From contig NZ_AUFX01000013.1 in NCBI RefSeq assembly GCF_000426725.1, forward strand, positions 94,476 to 158,475: DNA of 64,000 bases. The letters run 5' to 3'. Shown here piece after piece: positions 36,404 to 45,345 of this stretch. The DNA comes from Sporocytophaga myxococcoides DSM 11118 (GTDB lineage Bacteria > Bacteroidota > Bacteroidia > Cytophagales > Cytophagaceae). The position numbers and the translations under genes were made by a program. Within the stretch, counting starts at the first letter, position 1; the number at the start of each line of letters is the position of its first letter. The notes under the pieces were generated by a model, which worked only from the letters and a program-made list of their open reading frames with translations, was not told the origin of the DNA and searched no databases.

Positions 36404-37735
36404 ATGAATAACGACCATATTCTGGCAGAACCTCTTGTCTTAAATAACAGGACACAAAATGATGTCAAAGAAGATATTTTAGCTCCACTTACTAATAAAG
36501 CTCTAATCAACTGGCAGATAGCGTTCGCAATATCTGTTTTGATGATCCTGACCGGAGGTTATTGTCTTGCTATGACATGGTGGGATGGCGTGGGGATGTG
36601 GGGAGAAGACAAGACCATTAATTGGGCCTGGGATATTACAAATTTTGTCTGGTGGATAGGAATCGGTCATGCCGGCACTTTAATATCTGCCATACTCCTA
36701 TTGTTTCGGGCTAAATGGAGAAACTCCATCAACAGAGCTGCTGAAGCAATGACCATCTGTGCTGTACTGTGCTCAGCTCTATTTATTGCCGCTCACCTCG
36801 GAAGACCATGGCTTTTGTACTATATAATACCTTATCCGAACAGACAGGAAATCTGGGTAAACTTTAATTCTCCACTTGTCTGGGATGCATTTGCAGTAAC
36901 AACGTATCTAACTGTTTCTGTTGTTTATTGGTATTTTGGACTGATACCTGATCTTGCCTTACTTGCAAACAGAAGCAAGGGTATTGTTAAAAAGGTATAT
37001 GATTTACTGAGCTTTGGCTGGAACAACAATATAGAGCTTTGGAGACGCTATGAGCCAATGATGCTTGTATTGGCAGGAATGGCAACGGCATTGGTTGTTT
37101 CAGTACATTCCGTTGTTTCAATGGACTTCTCCACAGGCATTGTTCCAGGATGGCATTCAACTATATTTCCACCTTATTTTGTTGCAGGAGCAATCCATTC
37201 AGGTTTTGCAATGGTACTCACTTTAATGATTCTAGTCAGGAAATTAATGAAACTGGAAAGTTACATTACAATATTGCATATAGAGAACATGAATAAAATA
37301 GTCCTCTTTATGGCAGGGCTAGTAGGGATTGCTTATTTGACAGAAGTTTTTACTGCCTTTTATTCAGGTAATGGCTTTGAGATCTATCAAATGCTATATA
37401 AGTTAATGGGTAATTATGCTAAGTATTATTTTATGATCAACTTGTTTAATTTTATACTCCCCCAATTATTATGGAAAAAAAGTTTAAGACGAAATATCTT
37501 ATTTAGTTTTATTCTTTCCATTATTGTAAATGTTGGTATGTGGATGGAAAGATATGTGATAATCGTGGTCTCGCTATCAAGAGATTTTCTACCTTCTTCC
37601 TGGTCTGTATTCACACCTACAATTTACGATATCGGCGTCTTTATTTTCTCTCTCGGACTATTCTTTTTTATGTTCCTTTTATTTATCAGATACCTCCCTG
37701 TAATAAATATTTCGGAAGTGAGGGCCATGGTTTAA
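36404..37735 (+). CDS. NrfD/PsrC-type quinol-binding membrane protein, ActC-like, orphan
   Basis: A 443-aa polytopic protein with about ten membrane helices. Stretches such as N-F-V-W-W-I-G-I-G-H-A-G-T-L-I-S, A-A-H-L-G-R-P, and V-S-V-H-S-V-V-S-M-D-F with W-H-S-T-I-F-P-P-Y-F-V-A-G-A are those of ActC/ActF in alternative complex III and other NrfD subunits that bind quinol. Normally the gene sits with an iron-sulfur protein and heme c subunits. None are present here; the neighbours are an SDR and a sensor kinase. Its partner is therefore unknown. Confidence 0.92.
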   Translation: MNNDHILAEPLVLNNRTQNDVKEDILAPLTNKALINWQIAFAISVLMILTGGYCLAMTWWDGVGMWGEDKTINWAWDITNFVWWIGIGHAGTLISAILLLFRAKWRNSINRAAEAMTICAVLCSALFIAAHLGRPWLLYYIIPYPNRQEIWVNFNSPLVWDAFAVTTYLTVSVVYWYFGLIPDLALLANRSKGIVKKVYDLLSFGWNNNIELWRRYEPMMLVLAGMATALVVSVHSVVSMDFSTGIVPGWHSTIFPPYFVAGAIHSGFAMVLTLMILVRKLMKLESYITILHIENMNKIVLFMAGLVGIAYLTEVFTAFYSGNGFEIYQMLYKLMGNYAKYYFMINLFNFILPQLLWKKSLRRNILFSFILSIIVNVGMWMERYVIIVVSLSRDFLPSSWSVFTPTIYDIGVFIFSLGLFFFMFLLFIRYLPVINISEVRAMV

Positions 37736-37808
37736 CTTTTAAAATCATAATATAATCAAAGAATAAAATCTTTAACATATATCCGATAACCTGAAACTGA
37801 TTTAGTTT

Positions 37809-38936
37809 ATGAGTGATAAAGACAAAGACTTAAAGGGCAACGATGATAAGTTAAGCTTATACAGCTCTTTGTTCTTTAAGATAATGTTTAACAATGCAAA
37901 GGCTACATCTATAGTAATAATGGACACTGAAGGTGTTATTATAGATGTTAATGAGGCTTTTATCAGAACTTTTGGATATTCGAAAGAAGATTTAATTGAT
38001 AAAAATTTTTCAATTCTCTTTATAGAAAAAGATAGAAATAATGCTGTCCCTCAGAAAGAATTATCAAGAACAATCAGAACAGGTTCTTCTCTTGACAATA
38101 ATTATATCTTGCACAAGAATGGCTCTCAATTGTGGGTACATGGAGAAAACATCTATACAAAGGATGATAAGAACAGAACTTTTCTTATAAAACTTATACA
38201 GGATATTACTGAGCAAAAGGTATTGGAACATGAATTACAACAGAGAAACAGTGATTTAAAAAAGATAATAAATGATCGGAATAATTTTGTTTATACTGTT
38301 TCACATGATTTGATCACACCTATTAACAGTATAGAAGGATTAATCAAATACCTTGAATCTGTCATTAGTGATTCATCTGAATCAAAGTTTTTCATAGGAA
38401 AGATATACCATTTAATTGCGAGCTTCCGGAATAAAATCCGGGAACTGTCTTCCATTGCCCGAGAACAGGAGACTGAAAAGATACAAGTTGATGATATTAA
38501 TATAGATGAGCTTTATGAAGAGGTATTAACAGATTTTAAAGATGATATAGAAAAAATTAAAATTGAATTTATAAAAAACTTTAACGATGCCCCAATCATA
38601 AGATTTTCAAAAAAGAATTTAAGAAGCATTTTAACCAACCTTTTATCTAATGCCATAAAATATAGATCACCTGACAAAAATTCTGCTGTTCATATTACTA
38701 CAAAGAAAATGGAGGGTGCATATATTTTACTAAAGATAAGAGATAATGGTATAGGTATACCTAAAGAAGTCCAGGAGCACATATTTCAAATGTACAAACG
38801 AGGTCATCATCATGTGGAAGGATCAGGAATGGGAATGGCTATAATTAAAAGAATAGTAGAAAATGAAGGAGGAAAAGTAGAACTGGAAAGCACGCCTGGA
38901 GAAGGAACAACAGTCAAAGTGTATTTTCCGATTTGA
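37809..38936 (+). CDS. PAS domain sensor histidine kinase
   Basis: A 375-aa cytoplasmic kinase. One PAS domain spans ~20-140 (I-D-V-N-E-A-F-I-R-T-F-G-Y-S, and W-V-H-G-E-N). The phospho-acceptor is His166 in V-S-H-D-L. The ATPase core includes N-L-L-S-N-A-I-K-Y, D-N-G-I-G-I-P and G-S-G-M-G-M-A. No response regulator lies beside it. It converges with a paralogous kinase, the stops being 29 bp apart. Confidence 0.95.
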   Translation: MSDKDKDLKGNDDKLSLYSSLFFKIMFNNAKATSIVIMDTEGVIIDVNEAFIRTFGYSKEDLIDKNFSILFIEKDRNNAVPQKELSRTIRTGSSLDNNYILHKNGSQLWVHGENIYTKDDKNRTFLIKLIQDITEQKVLEHELQQRNSDLKKIINDRNNFVYTVSHDLITPINSIEGLIKYLESVISDSSESKFFIGKIYHLIASFRNKIRELSSIAREQETEKIQVDDINIDELYEEVLTDFKDDIEKIKIEFIKNFNDAPIIRFSKKNLRSILTNLLSNAIKYRSPDKNSAVHITTKKMEGAYILLKIRDNGIGIPKEVQEHIFQMYKRGHHHVEGSGMGMAIIKRIVENEGGKVELESTPGEGTTVKVYFPI

Positions 38937-38964
38937 AAAAGCTTTAATTTTTATACTTTATGCT

Positions 38965-40449
38965 TTATACTTTGATGTAAATTTTAAATATACTTCCCTT
39001 TCCTACTTCACTATCAATTTCAATTTTACCTCCATTATTATCAATAATCTTTTTTACAATATTCATACCCACTCCGGAACCCTCAATCTCTGGATTTAGT
39101 CTTTGGTATAACGCTCCAACTTTTTCCTTGTCTTCTTCTTTTATACCTAAACCATTATCCTTTACCTTTAATATAATATAGTTATTTATTTTCTCCGTAC
39201 TTACAAATATTTCTGGCACTCTGTCTGTAGCTTTAAATTTTATTGCATTAGATAAAAGGTTATGCATGATGCTCCTTAGATTTTTTCTGGAAAATTTTAT
39301 GGTGGGAGTCATTGAAAAGTCTGACGAAATAGAAGCTTCAGTTTTTTTAATCTCTTCTTTTAAATTAAACTTTACCTCTTCAAATAATTCTTCAAATTCA
39401 ACAGGAACAAGTATTCCGCCCTCTTTTTCAATTTTAGCAATGGTCGAAAGGTCATTAATAGTACCCTTAAATTTATCGATGGATTCTCTCATCATTTGAA
39501 CTGTTTCATAAGTTTCCGGAGGGGATCCAGCGTTATTCTCCATTACCGAAATTAAGCCTTCAATATTATTTATAGGTGCCTTCAAATCGTGAGAAGCAGT
39601 ATAAACAAAAGTATCAAGATCCTTATTCACTTTATTTAACTGCTCATTTTTATCACTGAGATTTTCTTTCATTTTCTTTTCCTCAGTAACATCCTGAAAA
39701 ACAATAAGGATCTTTTGCATTTTCTTCCCTTCCTCAATTATTTGTTGGGCGTTTAATTGAAAAAATTTTTGCCCATCAGGAAGAGTAAACTCTATTTCAT
39801 AACCTTTAATTAAGGAACTTTCCGGAAGGATTTTTTCCAATAAATCCCTGAATTTATCAATATTTGAAGTAAAATATTCAATTTCAAAAAAAGACTTTTT
39901 ATTGATCTCCTCTTGATTAGGATTGAAGAACTTATGAAATGAATTATTTGCCATTAGAATCTCCAGATTACTATCCAGAACGACTAAAGGGTTATCGATG
40001 GTTTCAAGGACACTTTCAGAAAACTTTTTTGAATGTTGAAGCGAATCTTCAAGCTGTTTCTGTTTATTGATGTCATAAATATATTTTATAAAATAAATCT
40101 CACCTCCATCATCGACAATTATGCTTTCACCCTGGCACCATATAAGACTTCCATCTTTATGAATAATATAATTATTATCTAAGCCAGAACCTTTTTCTTT
40201 TGCTGCCTCCAGTTCTTTCCAAGGTTTATTTGCCTTCAGATCTTCTTCCGAAAAGAGAATAGAAAAATTTTTACCAATAAGATCATCCGCACTATATCCC
40301 AATTGTTCCTCTATCCCATGGCTCATTTCCATAACTATACCATCTTTATCAAGAAGAAGTATACAAGCCAATCTTGAATTCTCAAGCATTGAATCCAGAA
40401 ATGTAGATTTGTTTATGCGGATATTATTTGCGCTATGAGCTTTTGCCAT
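38965..40449 (-). CDS. PAS domain sensor histidine kinase
   Basis: A 494-aa cytoplasmic kinase. Two PAS domains lie at ~18-135 and ~145-265; the first is strongly similar to the PAS domain of the neighbouring kinase (both have D-L-I-x-K-N-F-S-I-L-F near residue 60). The phospho-acceptor is His287 in A-S-H-D-L-K-A-P, followed by N-L-L-S-N-A-I-K-F, D-N-G-L-G-I-K and G-S-G-V-G-M-N. The pair probably arose by duplication and inversion. No partner regulator is adjacent. Confidence 0.95.
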   Translation of the reverse strand: MAKAHSANNIRINKSTFLDSMLENSRLACILLLDKDGIVMEMSHGIEEQLGYSADDLIGKNFSILFSEEDLKANKPWKELEAAKEKGSGLDNNYIIHKDGSLIWCQGESIIVDDGGEIYFIKYIYDINKQKQLEDSLQHSKKFSESVLETIDNPLVVLDSNLEILMANNSFHKFFNPNQEEINKKSFFEIEYFTSNIDKFRDLLEKILPESSLIKGYEIEFTLPDGQKFFQLNAQQIIEEGKKMQKILIVFQDVTEEKKMKENLSDKNEQLNKVNKDLDTFVYTASHDLKAPINNIEGLISVMENNAGSPPETYETVQMMRESIDKFKGTINDLSTIAKIEKEGGILVPVEFEELFEEVKFNLKEEIKKTEASISSDFSMTPTIKFSRKNLRSIMHNLLSNAIKFKATDRVPEIFVSTEKINNYIILKVKDNGLGIKEEDKEKVGALYQRLNPEIEGSGVGMNIVKKIIDNNGGKIEIDSEVGKGSIFKIYIKV

Positions 40450-40746
40450 ATTTAAACGATCAGATATCTTATAATCAACACTTTTTATACAAATTATGCC
40501 TATTGATAACTACTGATAAGATATTCTGTTAAGAAACTCAGCATCTTTATAACAGAAGTGCACAATTTCTAAATAAATCCTCCTACCTTATGGCTTGATG
40601 CTTCACAAAGACATTTTCTCCTATCCGCCCTCTTTGATTAAAAAAATAAAAAATGCAAATTTATGTTCCAAACTACCTCTAACCCGTAATTTCTACAATC
40701 TGCAACAACAGGCAACTAACTGTAAAACAAACAACTAACCTGCCAA

Positions 40747-41538
40747 ATGAAATTACAATTCATACAACCAAGACAAGAGCTAAAGCCCTATATTACAAAG
40801 ATTTGGTTGTTTGAAAACAACAGCGGATTTATAAATCACGGGACATTGATTGCTCCAAATGCCAGAGCGAAAATTATTATCCCATACAAAAGTGAACTAA
40901 CAACAACTGACAACAAAAAGACAGGCATTTGCAATGAAGGTGATATCTATTTTATCGGAATAAGAGATGTGCCGGTTACACTTGGAACTCCAAAGGGAGC
41001 AACTGGTTCAATCGGTATTGAATTGACTACGGACGGTGCCTACAAATTTATAAATGTCCCGATGTATCAACTTACCAACAATCTATTTTCCTTTTCAGAT
41101 TTGTATGGAAAAGACTCAAAAGAGTTGTACCCAAAAATCACAGACGAAGATGACCCAAAATTAAAGGTCAATATCATTCAGGAATTCCTTATTAAGCAAC
41201 TCTCTAAGGACACAAAAAACAATCTGTTAGTAAACTACTCAGTCGGTTTAATTTCGTCCCTGCATGGATTAACAACCATAAATGAGCTGGAGAAAAAGAC
41301 AGGTTATTCAAAACGCTATCTGGATTTACTTTTTAAAAATTACCTGGGTATTTCGCCGAAAACACTAGCGACAATCTATCGTTTTCAACATTTCTACAAA
41401 CATTTTTCAACGAATGAAATTAATTCCGATGACTTATATTACGATCAGTCACATCTTATAAAGGAGTTCAGACGCTATACGGGCTATTCCCCAAAACAAT
41501 TTTCAAAATTCAACAATGATTTTGGGAAGCATTTTTAG
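40747..41538 (+). CDS. AraC family transcriptional regulator
   Basis: A 263-aa regulator. The N-terminal ~150 residues form a cupin-like sensing domain of the DUF6597 style (E-L-K-P-Y-I-T-K-I-W). The C-terminal ~90 residues form an AraC double helix-turn-helix: T-T-I-N-E-L-E-K-K-T-G-Y-S-K-R-Y-L, and Y-Y-D-Q-S-H-L-I-K-E-F-R-R-Y-T-G-Y-S-P-K-Q. It precedes VOC and YciI genes on the same strand (88 bp and 20 bp gaps), which it may control. Confidence 0.93.
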   Translation: MKLQFIQPRQELKPYITKIWLFENNSGFINHGTLIAPNARAKIIIPYKSELTTTDNKKTGICNEGDIYFIGIRDVPVTLGTPKGATGSIGIELTTDGAYKFINVPMYQLTNNLFSFSDLYGKDSKELYPKITDEDDPKLKVNIIQEFLIKQLSKDTKNNLLVNYSVGLISSLHGLTTINELEKKTGYSKRYLDLLFKNYLGISPKTLATIYRFQHFYKHFSTNEINSDDLYYDQSHLIKEFRRYTGYSPKQFSKFNNDFGKHF

Positions 41539-41626
41539 GCTATTTCCCTTTTTTACAATTTTGCAGGATATCGTTTGATTTATTTTACCATCGAAAAATT
41601 TAGTCAAACAATCAGAATAACAATCC

Positions 41627-42022
41627 ATGAGCAAAAAAATCAGTTCAGAAACCAATGCTATCAATTGGTTCGAAATTGCAGTGAAAGATATTTCCAGAGC
41701 AAAAAAATTCTATGAATTAATATTAGAAACAGAATTATCAGAAATGGAAATGATGGGTATGAAGATGGCTATGTTCCCATCTGATAGTAGTAATGGGAAA
41801 GTTGGAGGTGCATTAGTTCAAAGTGAGATGCACACACCAAGTGCTGCAGGTTCAGTAGTTTATCTTAATGGAAATCCTGATATTCAATTGGTACTAAACC
41901 GAATTGAAAAATCTGGAGGAAAAATTACAATGCCTAAAACCTTAATAGACGAACAAACGGGATATATGGCATTCTTCACAGATACTGAAGGAAACAATAT
42001 CGGATTACATTCAAACAATTAA
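41627..42022 (+). CDS. VOC family protein
   Basis: A 131-aa glyoxalase-fold protein. It has N-W-F-E-I-A-V-K-D-I-S-R-A-K-K-F-Y in the first half and F-T-D-T-E-G-N-N-I-G-L-H-S at the end. The group is related to bleomycin-resistance-like proteins without a known reaction. It lies 20 bp before a YciI gene; both follow an AraC regulator and are probably co-transcribed. Confidence 0.92.
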   Translation: MSKKISSETNAINWFEIAVKDISRAKKFYELILETELSEMEMMGMKMAMFPSDSSNGKVGGALVQSEMHTPSAAGSVVYLNGNPDIQLVLNRIEKSGGKITMPKTLIDEQTGYMAFFTDTEGNNIGLHSNN

Positions 42023-42042
42023 AAAAATCAAATTAGAATATA

Positions 42043-42309
42043 ATGAAAGCAGTAGTTATCGGAGAATCATCAGGAGCTTCTATGGACGTGATCATGGCTG
42101 TTTATCCAAGACATAAAGTAGTTGTTGAAAAATACATCAATAGAGGCGACGTGATTGGTATTGGACCTTTTAGTGACAGGGGAAATATGGCCATTTTCAA
42201 AACGCGGGCAGCAGCAGAAGAGTTTGTAAAAGAAGACCCATTTATTCTTGAAGGACTTGTTAAATCTTTTGTCATCCGAAATTGGGATGACACTTTGCTT
42301 CCTTCTTAA
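42043..42309 (+). CDS. YciI family protein
   Basis: An 88-aa ferredoxin-fold protein of the YciI/YCII superfamily. It has an internal G-P-F-S-D-R-G-N-M-A-I-F and the C-terminal D-P-F-I-L-E-G-L-V typical of the group. Function is unproven. It is a different subtype from the DGPF protein at 10882-11223. Probably co-transcribed with the VOC gene. Confidence 0.9.
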   Translation: MKAVVIGESSGASMDVIMAVYPRHKVVVEKYINRGDVIGIGPFSDRGNMAIFKTRAAAEEFVKEDPFILEGLVKSFVIRNWDDTLLPS

Positions 42310-42369
42310 GGGGTAAACATTGATCTAATCCTTGATGTCATTATTAGAATTTATACTCTATAAATAAAG

Positions 42370-42392
42370 AGAGACGCCATGCTGGCGTCTCT
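42370..42392. repeat. perfect palindrome, REP-like
   Basis: The 10-bp arms AGAGACGCCA (42370-42379) and TGGCGTCTCT (42383-42392) flank a 3-nt loop, with no T-tract. It stands out as GC-rich in AT-rich DNA. Similar short palindromes are dispersed in Bacteroidota and cyanobacterial genomes, so it may be one copy of a repeat family, or it may terminate the YciI transcript. Confidence 0.7.
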
Positions 42393-42454
42393 ACAAATTC
42401 AATTTTAATTTTTAAAAGTCTTACAACTTATAACTTCATACTTAAAACTTTTTC

Positions 42455-43075
42455 CTATTGTCTTATCATTTTCTTTACAAGGAATGCATCTTCTTTGTTA
42501 AGCAAGTTGACATAGTATAAACCAGGCTTCAATGAGCTGGTGTTAATCATTATAGAATTCTCGCCTTTCCCTACTTTCAATTTCTCTTCAGAGATCATGA
42601 TACCATTGTTATCATATACCCTCAAAGAACCATTAAAAGCAATATCAGCATTAAAGGTAAGTGTGGTTTGATCAGTTGCAGGATTTGGGCTGATATTTGC
42701 AGATTCTTTAATCGAAGTATGCTGATCTGCAATTCCTGTTACACTTTGAGTAGCAGTGAAACTACCCAACATTCCCATAGCTGCGTGAGGGGTGCACTCA
42801 TAAGAATATTCTCCTTCAGTTTTAACAATGTAATCAAACTCATCGCCGCTTTTTGCAATGACAGCATCCCATGATTGTGCTGCCGCTGGAATACTTGTTG
42901 ATGTAGTTGTATGAAATCCGCTTACCCATTTAAACCTAATTGTATCTCCAACAATTACATTTAAATTAATTGGTGCAAATTTATTGCCGCTTTGTCCAAC
43001 TAGTACAACATGAATCGCTGCATTACTTGAAAAAATGACTAATGAAAATAAGAGAGCTGTAAATATTTTTTTCAT
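42455..43075 (-). CDS. secreted cupredoxin (plastocyanin-like) with type IX sorting domain
   Basis: A 206-aa exported protein. A signal peptide covers residues 1-19. Residues ~20-108 form a blue-copper domain whose ligands are His55, Cys94, His97 and Met102 (C-T-P-H-A-A-M-G-M). Residues ~125-206 form a type IX secretion sorting domain (S-P-N-P-A-T-D, V-Y-D-N-N-G, and a final K-K-M-I-R-Q). It should be secreted and attached to the cell surface, perhaps for extracellular electron transfer or copper handling. Monocistronic. Confidence 0.93.
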   Translation of the reverse strand: MKKIFTALLFSLVIFSSNAAIHVVLVGQSGNKFAPINLNVIVGDTIRFKWVSGFHTTTSTSIPAAAQSWDAVIAKSGDEFDYIVKTEGEYSYECTPHAAMGMLGSFTATQSVTGIADQHTSIKESANISPNPATDQTTLTFNADIAFNGSLRVYDNNGIMISEEKLKVGKGENSIMINTSSLKPGLYYVNLLNKEDAFLVKKMIRQ

Positions 43076-43522
43076 GGTAAAATAATGTTTATAAGGTTAT
43101 AGATTAAATACATCCTATGTAAAAGAAATATTTTAAAATTAATATTTTCCATGCTAATGATCCCAGAATCATTGACAATATAATTATATACATTTCTGTT
43201 AGCATCAATTAAAAGATAAATTTTCTTTATTCATGTCACCTACACTTAAATCAAGATAAAGTAACCCTCAAAATTAAAATATGTTTAAACATAAAACACA
43301 TCTATTCCATCTTAAGCAGCCAGACTCACCGGATGAAAGCTTTCTAATTCATAATGTATCGCGCAAATGGTGGAGGTTTGAACTTTGAGGTCTTTGATAA
43401 TATATTTTAAATAAATATTTTATCAGAGAGAAAATATATGGGCTAGGATCTTATACACAAAGTTTAGTGTAAGTGGATGGTTAAGTCAGTTCAATTCCAA
43501 AATAATTATTGAGATATGTAAA
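43076..43522. other. 447-bp intergenic region
   Basis: A gap between two minus-strand genes. I saw no open frame with plausible composition and no strong hairpin or repeat. It likely holds the promoter of the cupredoxin gene. Confidence 0.35.
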
Positions 43523-43969
43523 TTATTCCTCAGACTCATATGAATTCTCAATAATCATTTTTTGAGCATTCAGTATTCCCTCATATTTACTAAAATATTC
43601 ATCTTTATTTTGCTCATAAAACTTGGGATCTTTGCTATAATCATAAGACATTCGATCCCTCAGTCTTCTCAATTCAAATAAGAAAACGTCATAGCTTTTA
43701 GCTTTATCCTTTAGATCAAATAATCCTTCTATAGATGCCGTAAATGCTATGAATGCACTTATAAACAGTATTAAATTCGAAGAAGCCACTTCCAATTCCT
43801 CAGGCTTCTTCCAGCCTACAATAATTGTAATTGAAGCACTTCCGAAAAATGTCAAAACTCTGGAAAACTTATAGAAAGCTGCATATCTTCTTTTTTTGTT
43901 TCTGGTTTTATCAATCCACAATTGTACACTTTTATAGGTCCGGTCATTATTTAGCTCATTTGCTTTCAT
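43523..43969 (-). CDS. SLATT/DUF4231-like two-helix membrane protein
   Basis: A 148-aa protein. An N-terminal basic amphipathic helix (W-I-D-K-T-R-N-K-K-R-R-Y-A-A) is followed by two membrane helices (~40-56, ~62-82) separated by a short loop, then a long charged helical tail. This is the layout of SLATT and DUF4231 proteins. Some SLATT families act as pore-forming effectors in bacterial nucleotide-signalling defence. No nucleotide cyclase is adjacent, so a defence role is only a possibility. A macro-domain gene is divergent, ~300 bp away. Confidence 0.7.
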   Translation of the reverse strand: MKANELNNDRTYKSVQLWIDKTRNKKRRYAAFYKFSRVLTFFGSASITIIVGWKKPEELEVASSNLILFISAFIAFTASIEGLFDLKDKAKSYDVFLFELRRLRDRMSYDYSKDPKFYEQNKDEYFSKYEGILNAQKMIIENSYESEE

Positions 43970-44268
43970 TTGTTTGAGTAGTTAATTTCCTTCGTTGAAA
44001 TTGCTTCGGATTGGTTAAACTTACTTTTGCCGAATTCAATTAATTAGTACTCAATTATCTACAAAGAAGAATGTTTAGAACTTATGACTTAGAACTTTTT
44101 ATACATTAAAAATTCTTCATTTCAATTGGTCTCAATGAGAAGCATTTCCGTCCCCTCCAGAAACTTCCCCACTTACCCAACTATAAGCCCGAACGCTAAA
44201 AACGGAGATTTTAAATCAGAGAAAATTGGATTATATTCATACCTTTTTAAGGTGTTGATAAAGGAGTT

Positions 44269-44883
44269 ATGAGAGAAAAGGAAATAAAGTATTTTCTTTT
44301 TGATAAGAATCAGGAAATGGTAAATGCCTGGAAAGGATTCTTCGGAGAACAGTCTGATGTTGAAATTATCCTTGGTGATTTTAATTCGATCAAATGTGAT
44401 ACTATTGTGAGTCCCGCAAATTCATTCGGATTTATGGATGGAGGCATAGACTATGCTATTTCAGACAGACTGGGATGGGGACTACAAATCAAACTACAGC
44501 AAATAATTAAAGACCTTCCGGAAGGAGAATTATTAGTTGGGCAAGCATTGATATTGGACACTGAAGACAAAGACATTCCTTATTTAATATCAGCACCAAC
44601 TATGAGGATACCTACAAACTTTAACATTGCGACATCTATAAATGCCTATTTAGCTATAAAAGCAACTTTAATAAAAGTTAAATCACATCACAAGATGAAT
44701 AGGATCGCCATTCCCGGCTTTTGCACAGGAACTGGACGGATGAATAAATTGATAGCAGCCAAACAAATGTTTATGGCTTATAAGGAAATTGTATCGGGAG
44801 AAAGAATGGATTTCAAAGAATTTGGAGAAGCGCAAAAATATCATTTCGGATTAAATCCTGAAGGAATGATATGGATACATTGA
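44269..44883 (+). CDS. macro domain-containing protein
   Basis: A 204-aa single macro domain, the fold that binds ADP-ribose and related nucleotides. V-S-P-A-N-S-F-G-F-M-D-G-G-I-D provides the binding loop with Asn and the Gly pair. A-I-P-G-F-C-T-G-T-G-R-M provides the phosphate loop. The form is like those in phage-associated and toxin-antitoxin proteins. It may remove or sense ADP-ribosylation. A small unknown gene follows 48 bp later, and a SLATT-like gene is divergent upstream. Confidence 0.92.
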   Translation: MREKEIKYFLFDKNQEMVNAWKGFFGEQSDVEIILGDFNSIKCDTIVSPANSFGFMDGGIDYAISDRLGWGLQIKLQQIIKDLPEGELLVGQALILDTEDKDIPYLISAPTMRIPTNFNIATSINAYLAIKATLIKVKSHHKMNRIAIPGFCTGTGRMNKLIAAKQMFMAYKEIVSGERMDFKEFGEAQKYHFGLNPEGMIWIH

Positions 44884-44931
44884 AAGTGCTATATGCTCAA
44901 CTATCGGACTTGAAATCTACCGAAAACTAAA

Positions 44932-45225
44932 ATGTACCAACATATTTTTGAAAAGGTGAACTACGAAGAATTAAGTAAGGACAACAAAATAAAATCAATT
45001 GTACGACACCTTTCCGACAAGTTTGGAGGACAAAATTTTAAGATCAAAGACTATTGGGACGGGGATCTGTGCGCAATTGGAATGACAGACAATGAAGAAA
45101 AATATTTGATTTATGTTTCAGTTTTCGGTGATAATGACTTTTATGTGTCCCTTGAAAATTTAAGATCCGAGGATGATTCTGATTCACCTTATGAACCTGC
45201 TGGTGATTTTAATGACGTGACGTGA
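44932..45225 (+). CDS. small acidic hypothetical protein
   Basis: A 97-aa soluble protein with a strongly acidic C-terminus (S-E-D-D-S-D-S-P-Y-E-P). A middle part with alternating strands (K-Y-L-I-Y-V-S-V-F-G-D-N-D-F-Y-V-S-L) resembles small immunity-type proteins in style only. It has no signal peptide. It is 48 bp after the macro-domain gene and probably in its operon. I do not recognise the family. Confidence 0.65.
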   Translation: MYQHIFEKVNYEELSKDNKIKSIVRHLSDKFGGQNFKIKDYWDGDLCAIGMTDNEEKYLIYVSVFGDNDFYVSLENLRSEDDSDSPYEPAGDFNDVT

Positions 45226-45345
45226 ATCTAGAGTACCTTGAAAAAATCTTCGTTAGACATTTACGACTCTAAAACCAATCCTCACAGACTAACGTCTACT
45301 CCATGAAAACCTGCATTCTCTCCTTCTTTATTTTATTGACTGTTC

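Noticed and set aside
43523..45225. Complete CBASS-type defence operon
   Set aside because: A SLATT-like protein is present but there is no nucleotidyltransferase or ancillary gene beside it, so the claim is kept as a hypothesis only.
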